From IMG/VR virus record IMGVR_UViG_3300032214_000879, positions 1-31,389 of that record: 31,389 nt of DNA; one strand, written 5' to 3'. The notes below the pieces were generated by a model that saw only the letters and a list, made by a program, of their open reading frames with translations, searched no databases and had not been told where the DNA came from. The position numbers and the translations under genes are program-made. Shown here one piece after another: positions 23,522 through 29,807 of the stretch. Numbering within the stretch: the stretch's first letter is position 1; each line of letters starts with the position of its first letter. This DNA is from a virus.

Positions 23522-23607
23522 TGACTGAAGTAATCTTCACACTCACTGCAGTTGCCTTTTTTGTACTTTTGGGTTATGCTGTAGAGAAAGTTGCAGAGAC
23601 TTACTGA
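23521..23607 (+). CDS. 28-residue single-helix membrane peptide
   Basis: ATG 23521 overlaps the Hli stop, and the TGA at 23605-23607 overlaps the next ATG, so the peptide is sandwiched between two translational couplings. It encodes MTEVIFTLTAVAFFVLLGYAVEKVAETY read in two parts: one hydrophobic helix (about residues 4-19) and a charged tail. Its size and topology recall the small subunits of photosystems and cytochrome b6f, but I do not recognise any of those sequences. Placement inside an hli cassette suggests a thylakoid-membrane role. Confidence 0.72.
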   Translation: MTEVIFTLTAVAFFVLLGYAVEKVAETY

Positions 23608-23882
23608 TGAGTGCTGGAATGCTGGGGCAACTTAGTCTTGCCCTTCAAGAACTTAACTGGGATCGTGATGATGAAATTGTGGTAGAAATTGGTGGTGTAG
23701 CAGCAACAGGAACTGCTACACACCCAGATGCCAATCCAAAGTGGGCGAAACCATACGGAACTGTAACTTACCAGAATGATGCGTTTATCGTTATCAAAAA
23801 TAAAACCAGAAATCCTGTGGTTCCTTCCCAATCTAATCCCGAATTTAAACAACACCATTCTTATCAAGGAGAAACAAAATGA
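23607..23882 (+). CDS. Unknown protein of the hli cassette
   Basis: A 91-residue soluble protein that I do not recognise. MSAGMLGQLSLALQELNW is followed by a DEIVVEIGGVAATGTATHP segment, AKPYGTVTYQND, and a basic, Gln- and Asn-rich tail. The strand pattern suggests a small beta domain. It overlaps both neighbours by ATGA-type junctions, so it is expressed with the Hli proteins. Confidence 0.65.
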   Translation: MSAGMLGQLSLALQELNWDRDDEIVVEIGGVAATGTATHPDANPKWAKPYGTVTYQNDAFIVIKNKTRNPVVPSQSNPEFKQHHSYQGETK

Positions 23883-23998
23883 AAAATCTTTTTACTGAAC
23901 GTGCTGAGCGTATTAACGGTTGGGCAGCAATGATCGGAGTTATCGTTGCAATGGGCACTTATGCCACCACTGGTCAAATCATCCCTGGCGTATTCTGA
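23879..23998 (+). CDS. hli: Minimal high-light-inducible protein (39 residues)
   Basis: A very short Hli: ERAERINGWAAMIGVIVAMG at residues 7-26 keeps the chlorophyll-ligand Glu10 and Asn13 and the AM-x-G pattern of the helix. The Arg of the canonical E-x-x-N-G-R is replaced by Trp15. Its C-terminus (TGQIIPGVF) mirrors that of the longer Hli (TGNFFFGVF). It would work as a one-helix pigment-binding protein, probably as a dimer or with the other Hli. An SD-like AAGGAG lies at 23866-23871. Confidence 0.88.
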   Translation: MKNLFTERAERINGWAAMIGVIVAMGTYATTGQIIPGVF

Positions 23999-24009
23999 TG
24001 GAGGTTAAA

Positions 24010-24537
24010 ATGCGTAAAGAAGGTTATCAAATTCCCCAAGTCCAATTTGTATTTCGTGAGTCTGGAGAATTCGTAATTCGTACATCAGCAGAACTTTTTG
24101 ATGGTAAGCGTGTTGTGATTTTCTCACTGCCTGGTGCATTTACTCCCACTTGCTCTGCATATCAACTTCCTGGATTTGAGGAAAAGTACGATGAATTTAC
24201 TGCTCTTGGCATTGACGCTATTTACTGCGTTTCTGTTAACGACGGCTTTGTCATGAATGCTTGGGCACAAGATCAAAACATTCAAAACGTAAAACTGATT
24301 CCTGATGGAAACTCATACTTCACACGTTCAATGGGTATGCTCGTTAGCAAGTCGAACCTTGGCTTCGGTGAGCGCAGTTGGCGTTACGCTGCTGTGGTAG
24401 AAAACGGTATTATTGAAAAACTGTTTGTTGAAGCAGGACAGCGTGATAATGCAGACTCTGATCCTTATGAGAAAACTACTCCTGAGAATGTCTATGAGTA
24501 TGTAAAATCTACATCGCGAGAAACTGTTACCACCTGA
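24010..24537 (+). CDS. Peroxiredoxin (Prx5/AhpC-TSA type)
   Basis: A 175-residue thioredoxin-fold peroxidase. FSLPGAFTPTCSAYQLPGF (about 38-56) is the Prx5-type active site with peroxidatic Cys48, and FTRSMGMLV and RSWRYAAVVENG complete the family pattern. It reduces hydrogen peroxide or organic hydroperoxides using a host thiol donor. I chose ATG 24010 because GGAGG at 24000-24004 is ideally spaced; an in-frame ATG at 23998 overlaps the Hli stop and would add four residues. Being coupled to hli genes points to joint protection from photo-oxidative stress. Confidence 0.9.
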   Translation: MRKEGYQIPQVQFVFRESGEFVIRTSAELFDGKRVVIFSLPGAFTPTCSAYQLPGFEEKYDEFTALGIDAIYCVSVNDGFVMNAWAQDQNIQNVKLIPDGNSYFTRSMGMLVSKSNLGFGERSWRYAAVVENGIIEKLFVEAGQRDNADSDPYEKTTPENVYEYVKSTSRETVTT

Positions 24538-24545
24538 ACATAGTC

Positions 24546-24570
24546 AAAGCGTCCGAAAGGGCGCTTTTTT
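24546..24570 (+). terminator. Rho-independent terminator after the peroxiredoxin
   Basis: A 9-bp stem (AAAGCGTCC at 24546-24554 with GGGCGCTTT at 24559-24567, one G-T pair) closes a GAAA tetraloop and runs into TTTTTT. It separates the photoprotection cassette from the lysis and late genes. Confidence 0.88.
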
Positions 24571-24578
24571 AATAAATA
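24570..24578 (+). promoter_or_regulatory. T4-type late promoter
   Basis: TAATAAATA lies directly after the terminator and 23 bases before ATG 24602. T4-like phages read TATAAATA-type sites with the gp55 sigma factor; cyanomyoviruses use close variants. Confidence 0.65.
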
Positions 24579-24601
24579 TATTCAGTGTTTATAAAAAAAC
24601 A

Positions 24602-25273
24602 ATGACGTTAGATCTTCATAACTTCTTTAAATATTATGATGATGGTAACACTAACCACGTAGAAGCTGTTCAGTGGTTAGAAGATAACCTACCTGCAGAA
24701 TTTATGGATGATGCAGAGACTGACTGGATTGGTATTTTTAGAACAAAACCTCCAACACCAGAAGTTCTTGCAGTCCCATATTTTAATCAAGTAGATAACT
24801 ATAGAGATGCACATAGAACTTGTAATAGTTCATCATGTGCCATGTGCCTTGCTTTCTTTAAGCCAGGATCTATTAAGGGTGACGACGAATACGTTAAAAA
24901 GGTATTTGAGATTGGTGATACCACCGATCACGCTGTGCAGACAAAGGTTCTGGCAGCTTATGGAGTTAAGTCACACTTCAGTTACAATCTTTCTTTTGCT
25001 GATATTGATAAGAGTCTTGATGCTGGGAAACCTGTTGTTATTGGTATCCTGCATAGGGGTTCTTTATCTGCACCTACTGGTGGGCACATGTGTGTTGTAA
25101 TTGGTAAGACTCCAGATGGTAAAGGATATTATATCAATGATCCATATGGTTCACTCAATGATAACTATACTGGTCCAGTAACGAATGGTAAAAAAACCAT
25201 TTACACCAAAGCAGTTCTTAAGCACCGTTGGTGTCCAGGAGGAAACGATGGGTGGGGAAGAATCTTCGATTAA
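24602..25273 (+). CDS. C39-like cysteine peptidase with N-terminal shared module
   Basis: A 223-residue protein. Residues 1-48 form a module (LDLHNFFKYYD, then HVEAVQWLEDNLP) also found at the N-terminus of the lysozyme at 25372. The rest resembles the papain-like Peptidase C39_2 group: VPYFNQVDN with Gln63, RTCNSSSCAMC with Cys74 as the likely nucleophile, GGHMCVVIG with His162, and YYINDPYG with Asp180. A virion or lysis role in cutting cell-wall peptide cross-links is plausible. It has no signal peptide. A late promoter precedes it and the next small gene begins inside its 3-prime end. Confidence 0.75.
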   Translation: MTLDLHNFFKYYDDGNTNHVEAVQWLEDNLPAEFMDDAETDWIGIFRTKPPTPEVLAVPYFNQVDNYRDAHRTCNSSSCAMCLAFFKPGSIKGDDEYVKKVFEIGDTTDHAVQTKVLAAYGVKSHFSYNLSFADIDKSLDAGKPVVIGILHRGSLSAPTGGHMCVVIGKTPDGKGYYINDPYGSLNDNYTGPVTNGKKTIYTKAVLKHRWCPGGNDGWGRIFD

Positions 25274-25385
25274 TTTCAAGAGAAAGATCTTACAAAAAAT
25301 AAAAGATCTTACAAATCACGGAAAGCATTTAGAAGCTTCCAAACTTTTCAACAAATATTTTGGAGACGACAATGGCAAGAATTGA
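25248..25385 (+). CDS. 45-residue protein between peptidase and lysozyme
   Basis: ATG 25248 follows a near-perfect Shine-Dalgarno (AGGAGGA at 25237-25243), which argues for this start over an earlier in-frame codon at 25185. It overlaps the peptidase gene by 26 bases and the lysozyme by 14. The peptide is mostly a charged amphipathic helix (FKRKILQKIKDLTNHGKHLEA and then KLFNKYFGDD). No function is known. Placement suggests a co-expressed partner of the two wall enzymes. Confidence 0.6.
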   Translation: MGGEESSINFKRKILQKIKDLTNHGKHLEASKLFNKYFGDDNGKN

Positions 25386-26043
25386 TCTACACAACTTTTT
25401 TAAGTTTTATGATGAAAAAAACCCTAATCATGTAAAAGCAGTTCAATGGTTAGAGGATAATCTACCTGTCAGGTATCTTGAAGATACTGTGGATTGGGCT
25501 GAAATTTATAGAGGAAAAAAGGGTAATGCGGCACCAGCATCAGCACCATCTGCTGCCGCTCCTGTAGTTGGTGGTGACGATATGCCTATGATGGGCTTGA
25601 AATTGATTAAGGAGTTCGAGGGATGCCACTTAAAGGCATATCCAGATCCTCTCTCAGGTGGACTTCCAATCACAATTGGTTGGGGTTCAACCCGTAAGAA
25701 AGATGGATCTGCATTCCATATGGGTGATACTCTCACTCAAGCAGAAGCAGATGAACTTTTGATTGAACAGTGCAAGAGAGAGTTTCTTCCTTCACTCCGC
25801 AAAATTCCACATTGGAATGAAATGAGTGATGGTAAAAGAGGTGCTCTACTTTCTTTTGCTTATAATCTCGGTGCTGGTTTTTATGGTTCTGGTGATTTCA
25901 ATACTATTACTAAGAGATTGAAGAATAAAGAATGGGATTTAGTTCCTGATGCTCTTTATCTCTATCGCAACCCTGGTTCTAATGTAGAAGCAGGTCTTGC
26001 ACGTAGAAGAAAGGCAGAAGGAGATGCCTGGAAAAAAGGATAA
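25372..26043 (+). CDS. Phage lysozyme (GH24, T4-type) with N-terminal shared module
   Basis: A 223-residue protein. Residues 1-48 are the same module as in the C39-like peptidase, followed by an Ala/Pro/Ser linker (about 52-67). The GH24 domain starts near 74: LIKEFEGCHLKAYPDP with catalytic Glu83 and Asp92, TIGWGST with Thr107, then LLSFAYNLGAGFY and GLARRRKAE, which is typical of this family. It hydrolyses peptidoglycan glycan strands. I chose ATG 25372 by analogy with the paired gene; an upstream TTG at 25360 is in frame. Lack of a signal peptide means it needs a holin or is carried in the virion. Confidence 0.88.
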   Translation: MARIDLHNFFKFYDEKNPNHVKAVQWLEDNLPVRYLEDTVDWAEIYRGKKGNAAPASAPSAAAPVVGGDDMPMMGLKLIKEFEGCHLKAYPDPLSGGLPITIGWGSTRKKDGSAFHMGDTLTQAEADELLIEQCKREFLPSLRKIPHWNEMSDGKRGALLSFAYNLGAGFYGSGDFNTITKRLKNKEWDLVPDALYLYRNPGSNVEAGLARRRKAEGDAWKKG

Positions 26044-26049
26044 TAAATA
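26041..26049 (+). promoter_or_regulatory. T4-type late promoter overlapping the lysozyme stop
   Basis: TAATAAATA includes the TAA stop of the lysozyme gene. It stands about 140 bases ahead of the large secreted protein at 26190. The 146-base gap between the genes contains no other clear gene. A 12-base TCGTTTAGTACA (26155-26166) also occurs upstream of the porin. Confidence 0.6.
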
Positions 26050-26189
26050 GTTACAATCATAACTGATTCCTGATCTTAACTGGTCTGAATCCACATACCC
26101 CGAGTCCTCTGTGACTTGGTGATTACTTTACTTTTAAACATACTTCGGTTTGTTTCGTTTAGTACACACTGAGTCATAGAGGACTTTTT

Positions 26190-28355
26190 ATGTCTTACGC
26201 TAAGAAGGCGCTTGTTGTAGCGTCTGCTCTTTTAATGGGAGCACCAACTGCATTTGCAGATACGATTTCTGGTACAGATTTTGAGTCTGGAAATACTTCG
26301 GGATGGAATACTGGAACTCAGACGGGAATATTAGACAGCACAATTACTGGGCAGGGAACTGGTGTTAGTGTTGTTGATAATCCAGTAATTTTCAATGCAC
26401 CTTCTCACGGAGCAGTAGGAAGTCCAACTCTCCAAGATGGTTCTCCTAATCCTTATCACGCACCTGCGGTAACACCATCTACTTGGGAATTTGCACCATA
26501 CGGAAATGCTGGTGCTGCACTGCAACCAAATGGGCAGCAGACATTTAACCAAGCAACAGAAGCACTTGGATTAACATCAGCAGAAAATCAAGAAATCAAA
26601 ACTCTTCTTCAACAGCAGCAACAAGCATCTGGATTAGGAAATCCAAATCCAACTGATGCTGCTTGGATTACAAAGTCAGTTACATTGGAAACTGGTAAAG
26701 TTTATACAATGTCTTGGAACTACATTGGAACTGATTATGTTCCTTTCAATGACGGTTCTATTACATCACTTGTTTATCAAGGAACGGGTTCATCTCCAAC
26801 AGTAACAGTTAATAATCAACTTCAAAACTATGCACTGCTTGGATTTACTAATCCAGGAACTGGTGATTATTCCACAGGAACTTATGGTTCTACTGGATGG
26901 CAGTATTCAACATATCAAGTAGGTGCTAATGGTGATTATCTCTTAGGATTTGCGGTATTCAACCTTGGAGATACTGCATTATCACCAGTTCTTTTAGTTG
27001 ATAGTCAACCAGGAACTGTGACAAAGAATGGTGAAACATTTGCTAGTGTTGCTCCAAACAATCCAGATGCACCATCTGTTGATGAAGTAGCACCAACTCC
27101 AACTCCTGAACCTACACCAGAACCAGAACCCACTCCCGAACCTACACCAGAACCAGATCCAACTCCTGAACCTACACCAGAACCAGATCCAACTCCTGAA
27201 CCTACACCAGAACCAGAACCCACTCCTGAACCAGATCCAACTCCTACACCAGAACCTACGCCAGATCCAACACCTACACCAGATCCAACTCCTGAACCCA
27301 CTCCAGATCCAACTCCTGAACCTACACCAGAACCTCAACCACCAACATTATTAAACTCTGTGACTGTTCCTGCACCAGGACTTCCAGTTGTCGTTACTAC
27401 CGAAGTAACTCATACTGCAACAGAAGGAAATGGAGTTCAGAAGATTAGAAGAGATTTTGCAACTACATCTCAAACTCCTTTATTGCAGCAAGATACTTAT
27501 AGTGATAATAGTGTAGTTTATTCTTTACTTCTTTCTGTTGATACACAAAATACTCATGATGTTCTTTCTGGTCGCGTAGATCAACACGAAGTTTTAGATA
27601 AGATTGGTGGTGGATTACAAAACCTTCTCATCCACGAACCAACTAAACCTACTACAGATAAAGTAAGAGTATTCAGCAACAACTATTATTCCTGGTCTCA
27701 CGGTGATTATGGATACTCTGGTAAGTCACTGATTATTGGTGGTGGATTAGAAATTGACATCAAACCAACTTGGACTATTGGTGCTCAGTATAATAATGTT
27801 AATATTGATTTAGGTGGTGTTGATAGCACTTCTAATCTTGTTAAGAGTCATTATGGTGTGTTTAATATGTTCCGTGGAAATACATTCTCACTCTTAACTA
27901 ATGCTGGTTTCTCCCAGAACAAATATAATGTATCCAGAAATGTTCAGGGTATCTTTAATAATGAAAGTTCAACACAAGGAAAAGAGTGGTTTGTTAATAA
28001 CAGATTATTCTGGCATCTCAATAAGAATGTAACTCCATTCGTTGGATACACTGTTGGCAATTATCAGAGAGATGGCTTTACTGAAAGTGGTTCCATTCAA
28101 TCTAGAAGAACCGTAGATGCTATAAACAAAACTTCACATTATGGTGAGGTTGGTCTAAATATTTCCAATCGTTTTGGTGGTAAGAAAAAGAACTTATTTG
28201 GCATAACTGTCGGTGGTTCTTATCAAACCAGTGGATTAGTTGAAGCATCTGCATCTGTTGATTATAAAGAGATGGTGATTATTGAAGGAATACATCAGAT
28301 TAATGATGGTGTTTCGAATACAGTAGTGTCGGCAAAACTTCAATTTAAGTTCTAA
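26190..28355 (+). CDS. Large secreted protein: lectin-like head, TPEP stalk, barrel-like tail
   Basis: A 721-residue protein. Residues 1-23 are a signal peptide ending AFA. Residues about 25-300 form a Gly/Ser/Thr-rich head (TDFESGNTSGWN), similar in feel to carbohydrate-binding or PEP-CTERM-type exported domains. Residues about 302-385 are a Thr-Pro-Glu-Pro/Asp-Pro repeat stalk. From about 430 the protein is a series of amphipathic strands (GGGLEIDIKPTWTIGAQYNN, FVGYTVGNYQRDG) ending VSAKLQFKF, the C-terminal Phe signature of outer-membrane barrels; this resembles an autotransporter barrel. AGAGGA at 26178-26183 is the ribosome site. A phage-encoded outer-membrane protein is inferred; a virion fibre is the alternative. 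Confidence 0.68.
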   Translation: MSYAKKALVVASALLMGAPTAFADTISGTDFESGNTSGWNTGTQTGILDSTITGQGTGVSVVDNPVIFNAPSHGAVGSPTLQDGSPNPYHAPAVTPSTWEFAPYGNAGAALQPNGQQTFNQATEALGLTSAENQEIKTLLQQQQQASGLGNPNPTDAAWITKSVTLETGKVYTMSWNYIGTDYVPFNDGSITSLVYQGTGSSPTVTVNNQLQNYALLGFTNPGTGDYSTGTYGSTGWQYSTYQVGANGDYLLGFAVFNLGDTALSPVLLVDSQPGTVTKNGETFASVAPNNPDAPSVDEVAPTPTPEPTPEPEPTPEPTPEPDPTPEPTPEPDPTPEPTPEPEPTPEPDPTPTPEPTPDPTPTPDPTPEPTPDPTPEPTPEPQPPTLLNSVTVPAPGLPVVVTTEVTHTATEGNGVQKIRRDFATTSQTPLLQQDTYSDNSVVYSLLLSVDTQNTHDVLSGRVDQHEVLDKIGGGLQNLLIHEPTKPTTDKVRVFSNNYYSWSHGDYGYSGKSLIIGGGLEIDIKPTWTIGAQYNNVNIDLGGVDSTSNLVKSHYGVFNMFRGNTFSLLTNAGFSQNKYNVSRNVQGIFNNESSTQGKEWFVNNRLFWHLNKNVTPFVGYTVGNYQRDGFTESGSIQSRRTVDAINKTSHYGEVGLNISNRFGGKKKNLFGITVGGSYQTSGLVEASASVDYKEMVIIEGIHQINDGVSNTVVSAKLQFKF
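27094..27341 (+). repeat. Tandem repeat encoding Thr-Pro-Glu-Pro stalk
   Basis: Imperfect 12- and 30-base units of the form CCAACTCCTGAACCT/ACACCAGAACCA repeat for about 250 bases inside the secreted protein gene and encode alternating TPEP and PDPTP. Length variation by slippage is expected. Confidence 0.9.
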
Positions 28356-28359
28356 AATC

Positions 28360-28367
28360 CTAAATAA
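28360..28367 (+). promoter_or_regulatory. Candidate late promoter (CTAAATAA)
   Basis: CTAAATAA lies 24 bases before ATG 28392 and just after the stop of the secreted protein gene. CTAAATA is a plausible cyanomyovirus variant of the T4 late site. Confidence 0.5.
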
Positions 28368-28391
28368 AAAGAGACTTCATCACACGGATTG

Positions 28392-28754
28392 ATGGCTACT
28401 AAGAAAAACGAAAATGCTATGGGACAATTAATTCGTATATGCATCTTGGGTTGGTCTGCTGCTCTCCTTACCGCAAGTTATGCTGGGACTCTATCTAAGA
28501 TGGATCCCACATTTATTGCGACAGTCTTTACTGCATCTGCTGCCACTTTTGGTATCAATACAATGAAGAAGGGTGGTGATGATGAAGATGAAAAAAAAGA
28601 GGAACCTAAAAGAGAAGAGGTAGTTTCTGCTCCACCAGAACCAGAAGCACCAGAAACTCCTGAAGTACCAGAAACTCTTGAAGCGAGAGTTGAAGCACTT
28701 GAAACTAAAGTAGAAGATGGTGAAGGATACGTTCAACCTCGCACAGGAGCATAA
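28392..28754 (+). CDS. Two-helix membrane protein with acidic tail, holin-like
   Basis: A 120-residue protein. Residues about 13-33 (LIRICILGWSAALLTASYAG) and 38-57 (PTFIATVFTASAATFGINT) look like two membrane helices. They are followed by a long Glu/Lys/Pro-rich hydrophilic tail with a short coiled segment (ARVEALETKVE). Two helices plus a charged C-terminus match the topology of class II holins, and the nearby lysozyme would need one. The sequence itself does not identify a holin family, so this is inference. I chose ATG 28392; the TTG at 28389 is less likely. Confidence 0.6.
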   Translation: MATKKNENAMGQLIRICILGWSAALLTASYAGTLSKMDPTFIATVFTASAATFGINTMKKGGDDEDEKKEEPKREEVVSAPPEPEAPETPEVPETLEARVEALETKVEDGEGYVQPRTGA

Positions 28755-28867
28755 TGGCAAAATCTGCAAACAAAGGTAAGAAGGGTTCTGCTGGAGGTAA
28801 AAACTCTAAGCAGAATCAGGGTAATGCTACTGCTAAAAAAGCAAAGAATGGTGGTAAGAAAAAATAA
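28754..28867 (+). CDS. 37-residue Lys/Gly-rich basic protein
   Basis: ATG 28754 shares its A with the preceding stop (TAATG), and the frame ends at TAA 28865-28867. The peptide (MAKSANKGKKGSAGGKNSK at the start, KKAKNGGKKK at the end) is highly basic with Gly, Ser and Asn, with no hydrophobic core, so it is probably disordered. It could bind DNA or RNA or neutralise acidic surfaces. GGAG at 28746-28749 may serve as ribosome site. Confidence 0.65.
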   Translation: MAKSANKGKKGSAGGKNSKQNQGNATAKKAKNGGKKK

Positions 28868-28876
28868 TGAGGTTTT

Positions 28877-29077
28877 ATGCCAAGAGAGTGGAATACTCCC
28901 AAGCGTGAGTGTTGGAATCCTCCAATACATCAAATACTCAAAGCCATAGATAACCACACCCGCCTTCATTTGGAGACGGGTGATTTTTGGCATCAAGAGC
29001 AGGCACAAGTATTAAGAAAGTATGTTAAAGATTTGAAAGTTTGGATTCACAAACAAGAGGGATGTTGGAATGAATGA
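28877..29077 (+). CDS. Conserved-looking small cyanophage protein, unknown
   Basis: A 66-residue protein: MPREWNTPKRECWNPPIHQ, then a helix LKAIDNHTRLHLETGDFWHQEQAQVLRKYVKDLKVWI read in parts. It is Trp- and His-rich, soluble and helical. GAGG at 28869-28872 is a suitable Shine-Dalgarno. I do not recognise a named family. It overlaps the next gene by 8 bases. Confidence 0.7.
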   Translation: MPREWNTPKRECWNPPIHQILKAIDNHTRLHLETGDFWHQEQAQVLRKYVKDLKVWIHKQEGCWNE

Positions 29078-29222
29078 ATTTCCTTGGGGAGTTTGTATAA
29101 TTCTTTGTTCTGGTTTGATATTTACTGCCTATATCATTTATTACATATTAAAGTTAGCAAACGAGGAGATGCAAGATGAAACATCTGAGTCTGATTCTAT
29201 CAATCACAAGTCTCACCATTAG
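29070..29222 (+). CDS. 50-residue single-pass membrane protein
   Basis: ATG 29070 lies inside the end of the preceding gene behind GAGGG (29057-29061). Residues about 7-28 (GVCIILCSGLIFTAYIIYYI) form a membrane helix and the rest is an acidic, Ser/His-rich tail. The last 47 bases overlap the next membrane-protein gene in a different frame. The nested pair of small membrane proteins near lysis genes is reminiscent of spanin arrangements, though neither has an evident lipobox. Confidence 0.6.
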   Translation: MNEFPWGVCIILCSGLIFTAYIIYYILKLANEEMQDETSESDSINHKSHH

Positions 29223-29388
29223 TGGTGCGATTGGTGTGGGAGCATACATTACTTATCAAAAGGCACAAAAGATTCTAGATAATCCAGAAGCATTTGTTGG
29301 TGCTGTTGTAGAGAAGCAAGTCACCAAAGCATTTGAGAAACTACCTATCCCCAAACTAAATACTGAGAAGTTTAAGTTACCATTCTAA
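29176..29388 (+). CDS. 70-residue membrane-anchored protein
   Basis: The N-terminal helix (HLSLILSITSLTISGAIGVGAYI, residues about 3-25, read in two parts) is a membrane anchor or uncleaved signal. It is followed by a soluble helical part (YQKAQKILDNPEAFVGAVVE) and a Pro/Lys/Phe-rich end. GAGGAG at 29163-29168 is a good ribosome site. Similar proteins occur next to the nuclease gene in T4-like cyanophages as far as I recall; no function is known. It overlaps the nuclease start by one base. Confidence 0.7.
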   Translation: MKHLSLILSITSLTISGAIGVGAYITYQKAQKILDNPEAFVGAVVEKQVTKAFEKLPIPKLNTEKFKLPF

Positions 29389-29807
29389 TGGCTGACAAAG
29401 ATCCTTACGTCTATAGAATACGTTCAGTTCACAAGGTAGTAGATGGTGACACTATTGACGCTGACATTGATTTGGGTTTTGATATCTCCCTTACTAAGCG
29501 AATTCGTCTTGCTGGTATCGATACCCCAGAGAGCAGAACACTTGATGTGTATGAAAAGAAACTTGGTATTGAGGTTAAAGAATGGCTCAAGGAAAGATTG
29601 AAGTTTGCTAAAGACATTTTAATCAAAACCGAACTTCCAGATAGCACAGAGAAGTATGGTCGTATCATCGGACATCTGTACATTAATGGTGAAGAAACAT
29701 CAATCAATAATCAAATGATTGCTGAAGGTTATGCTTGGGAATATGATGGCGGCACGAAGAAAAAAGATTTTGCTTTGTTGGAATCAAAAAGAAAGGCGGG
29801 CTGCTAA
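29388..29807 (+). CDS. Thermonuclease (staphylococcal nuclease family)
   Basis: A 139-residue SNase-fold protein. VVDGDTIDADI carries Asp19, Asp21 and Thr22; KRIRLAGIDTPE carries Arg40, Asp45 and Glu48; KYGRIIG carries Arg92. These align with catalytic Asp21, Arg35, Asp40, Glu43 and Arg87 of the staphylococcal enzyme, so activity is expected (calcium-dependent cleavage of DNA and RNA). There is no signal peptide, so it probably acts in the host cytoplasm, or in the virion. Its 3-prime end overlaps the convergent minus-strand gene by 24 bases. Confidence 0.9.
   Translation: MADKDPYVYRIRSVHKVVDGDTIDADIDLGFDISLTKRIRLAGIDTPESRTLDVYEKKLGIEVKEWLKERLKFAKDILIKTELPDSTEKYGRIIGHLYINGEETSINNQMIAEGYAWEYDGGTKKKDFALLESKRKAGC

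Noticed and set aside
27005-27301. Antisense frame encoding Gly-Ser-Gly-Val repeats
   Set aside because: It is the mirror of the TPEP repeat on the plus strand; repeats of 3n bases stay open in several frames.
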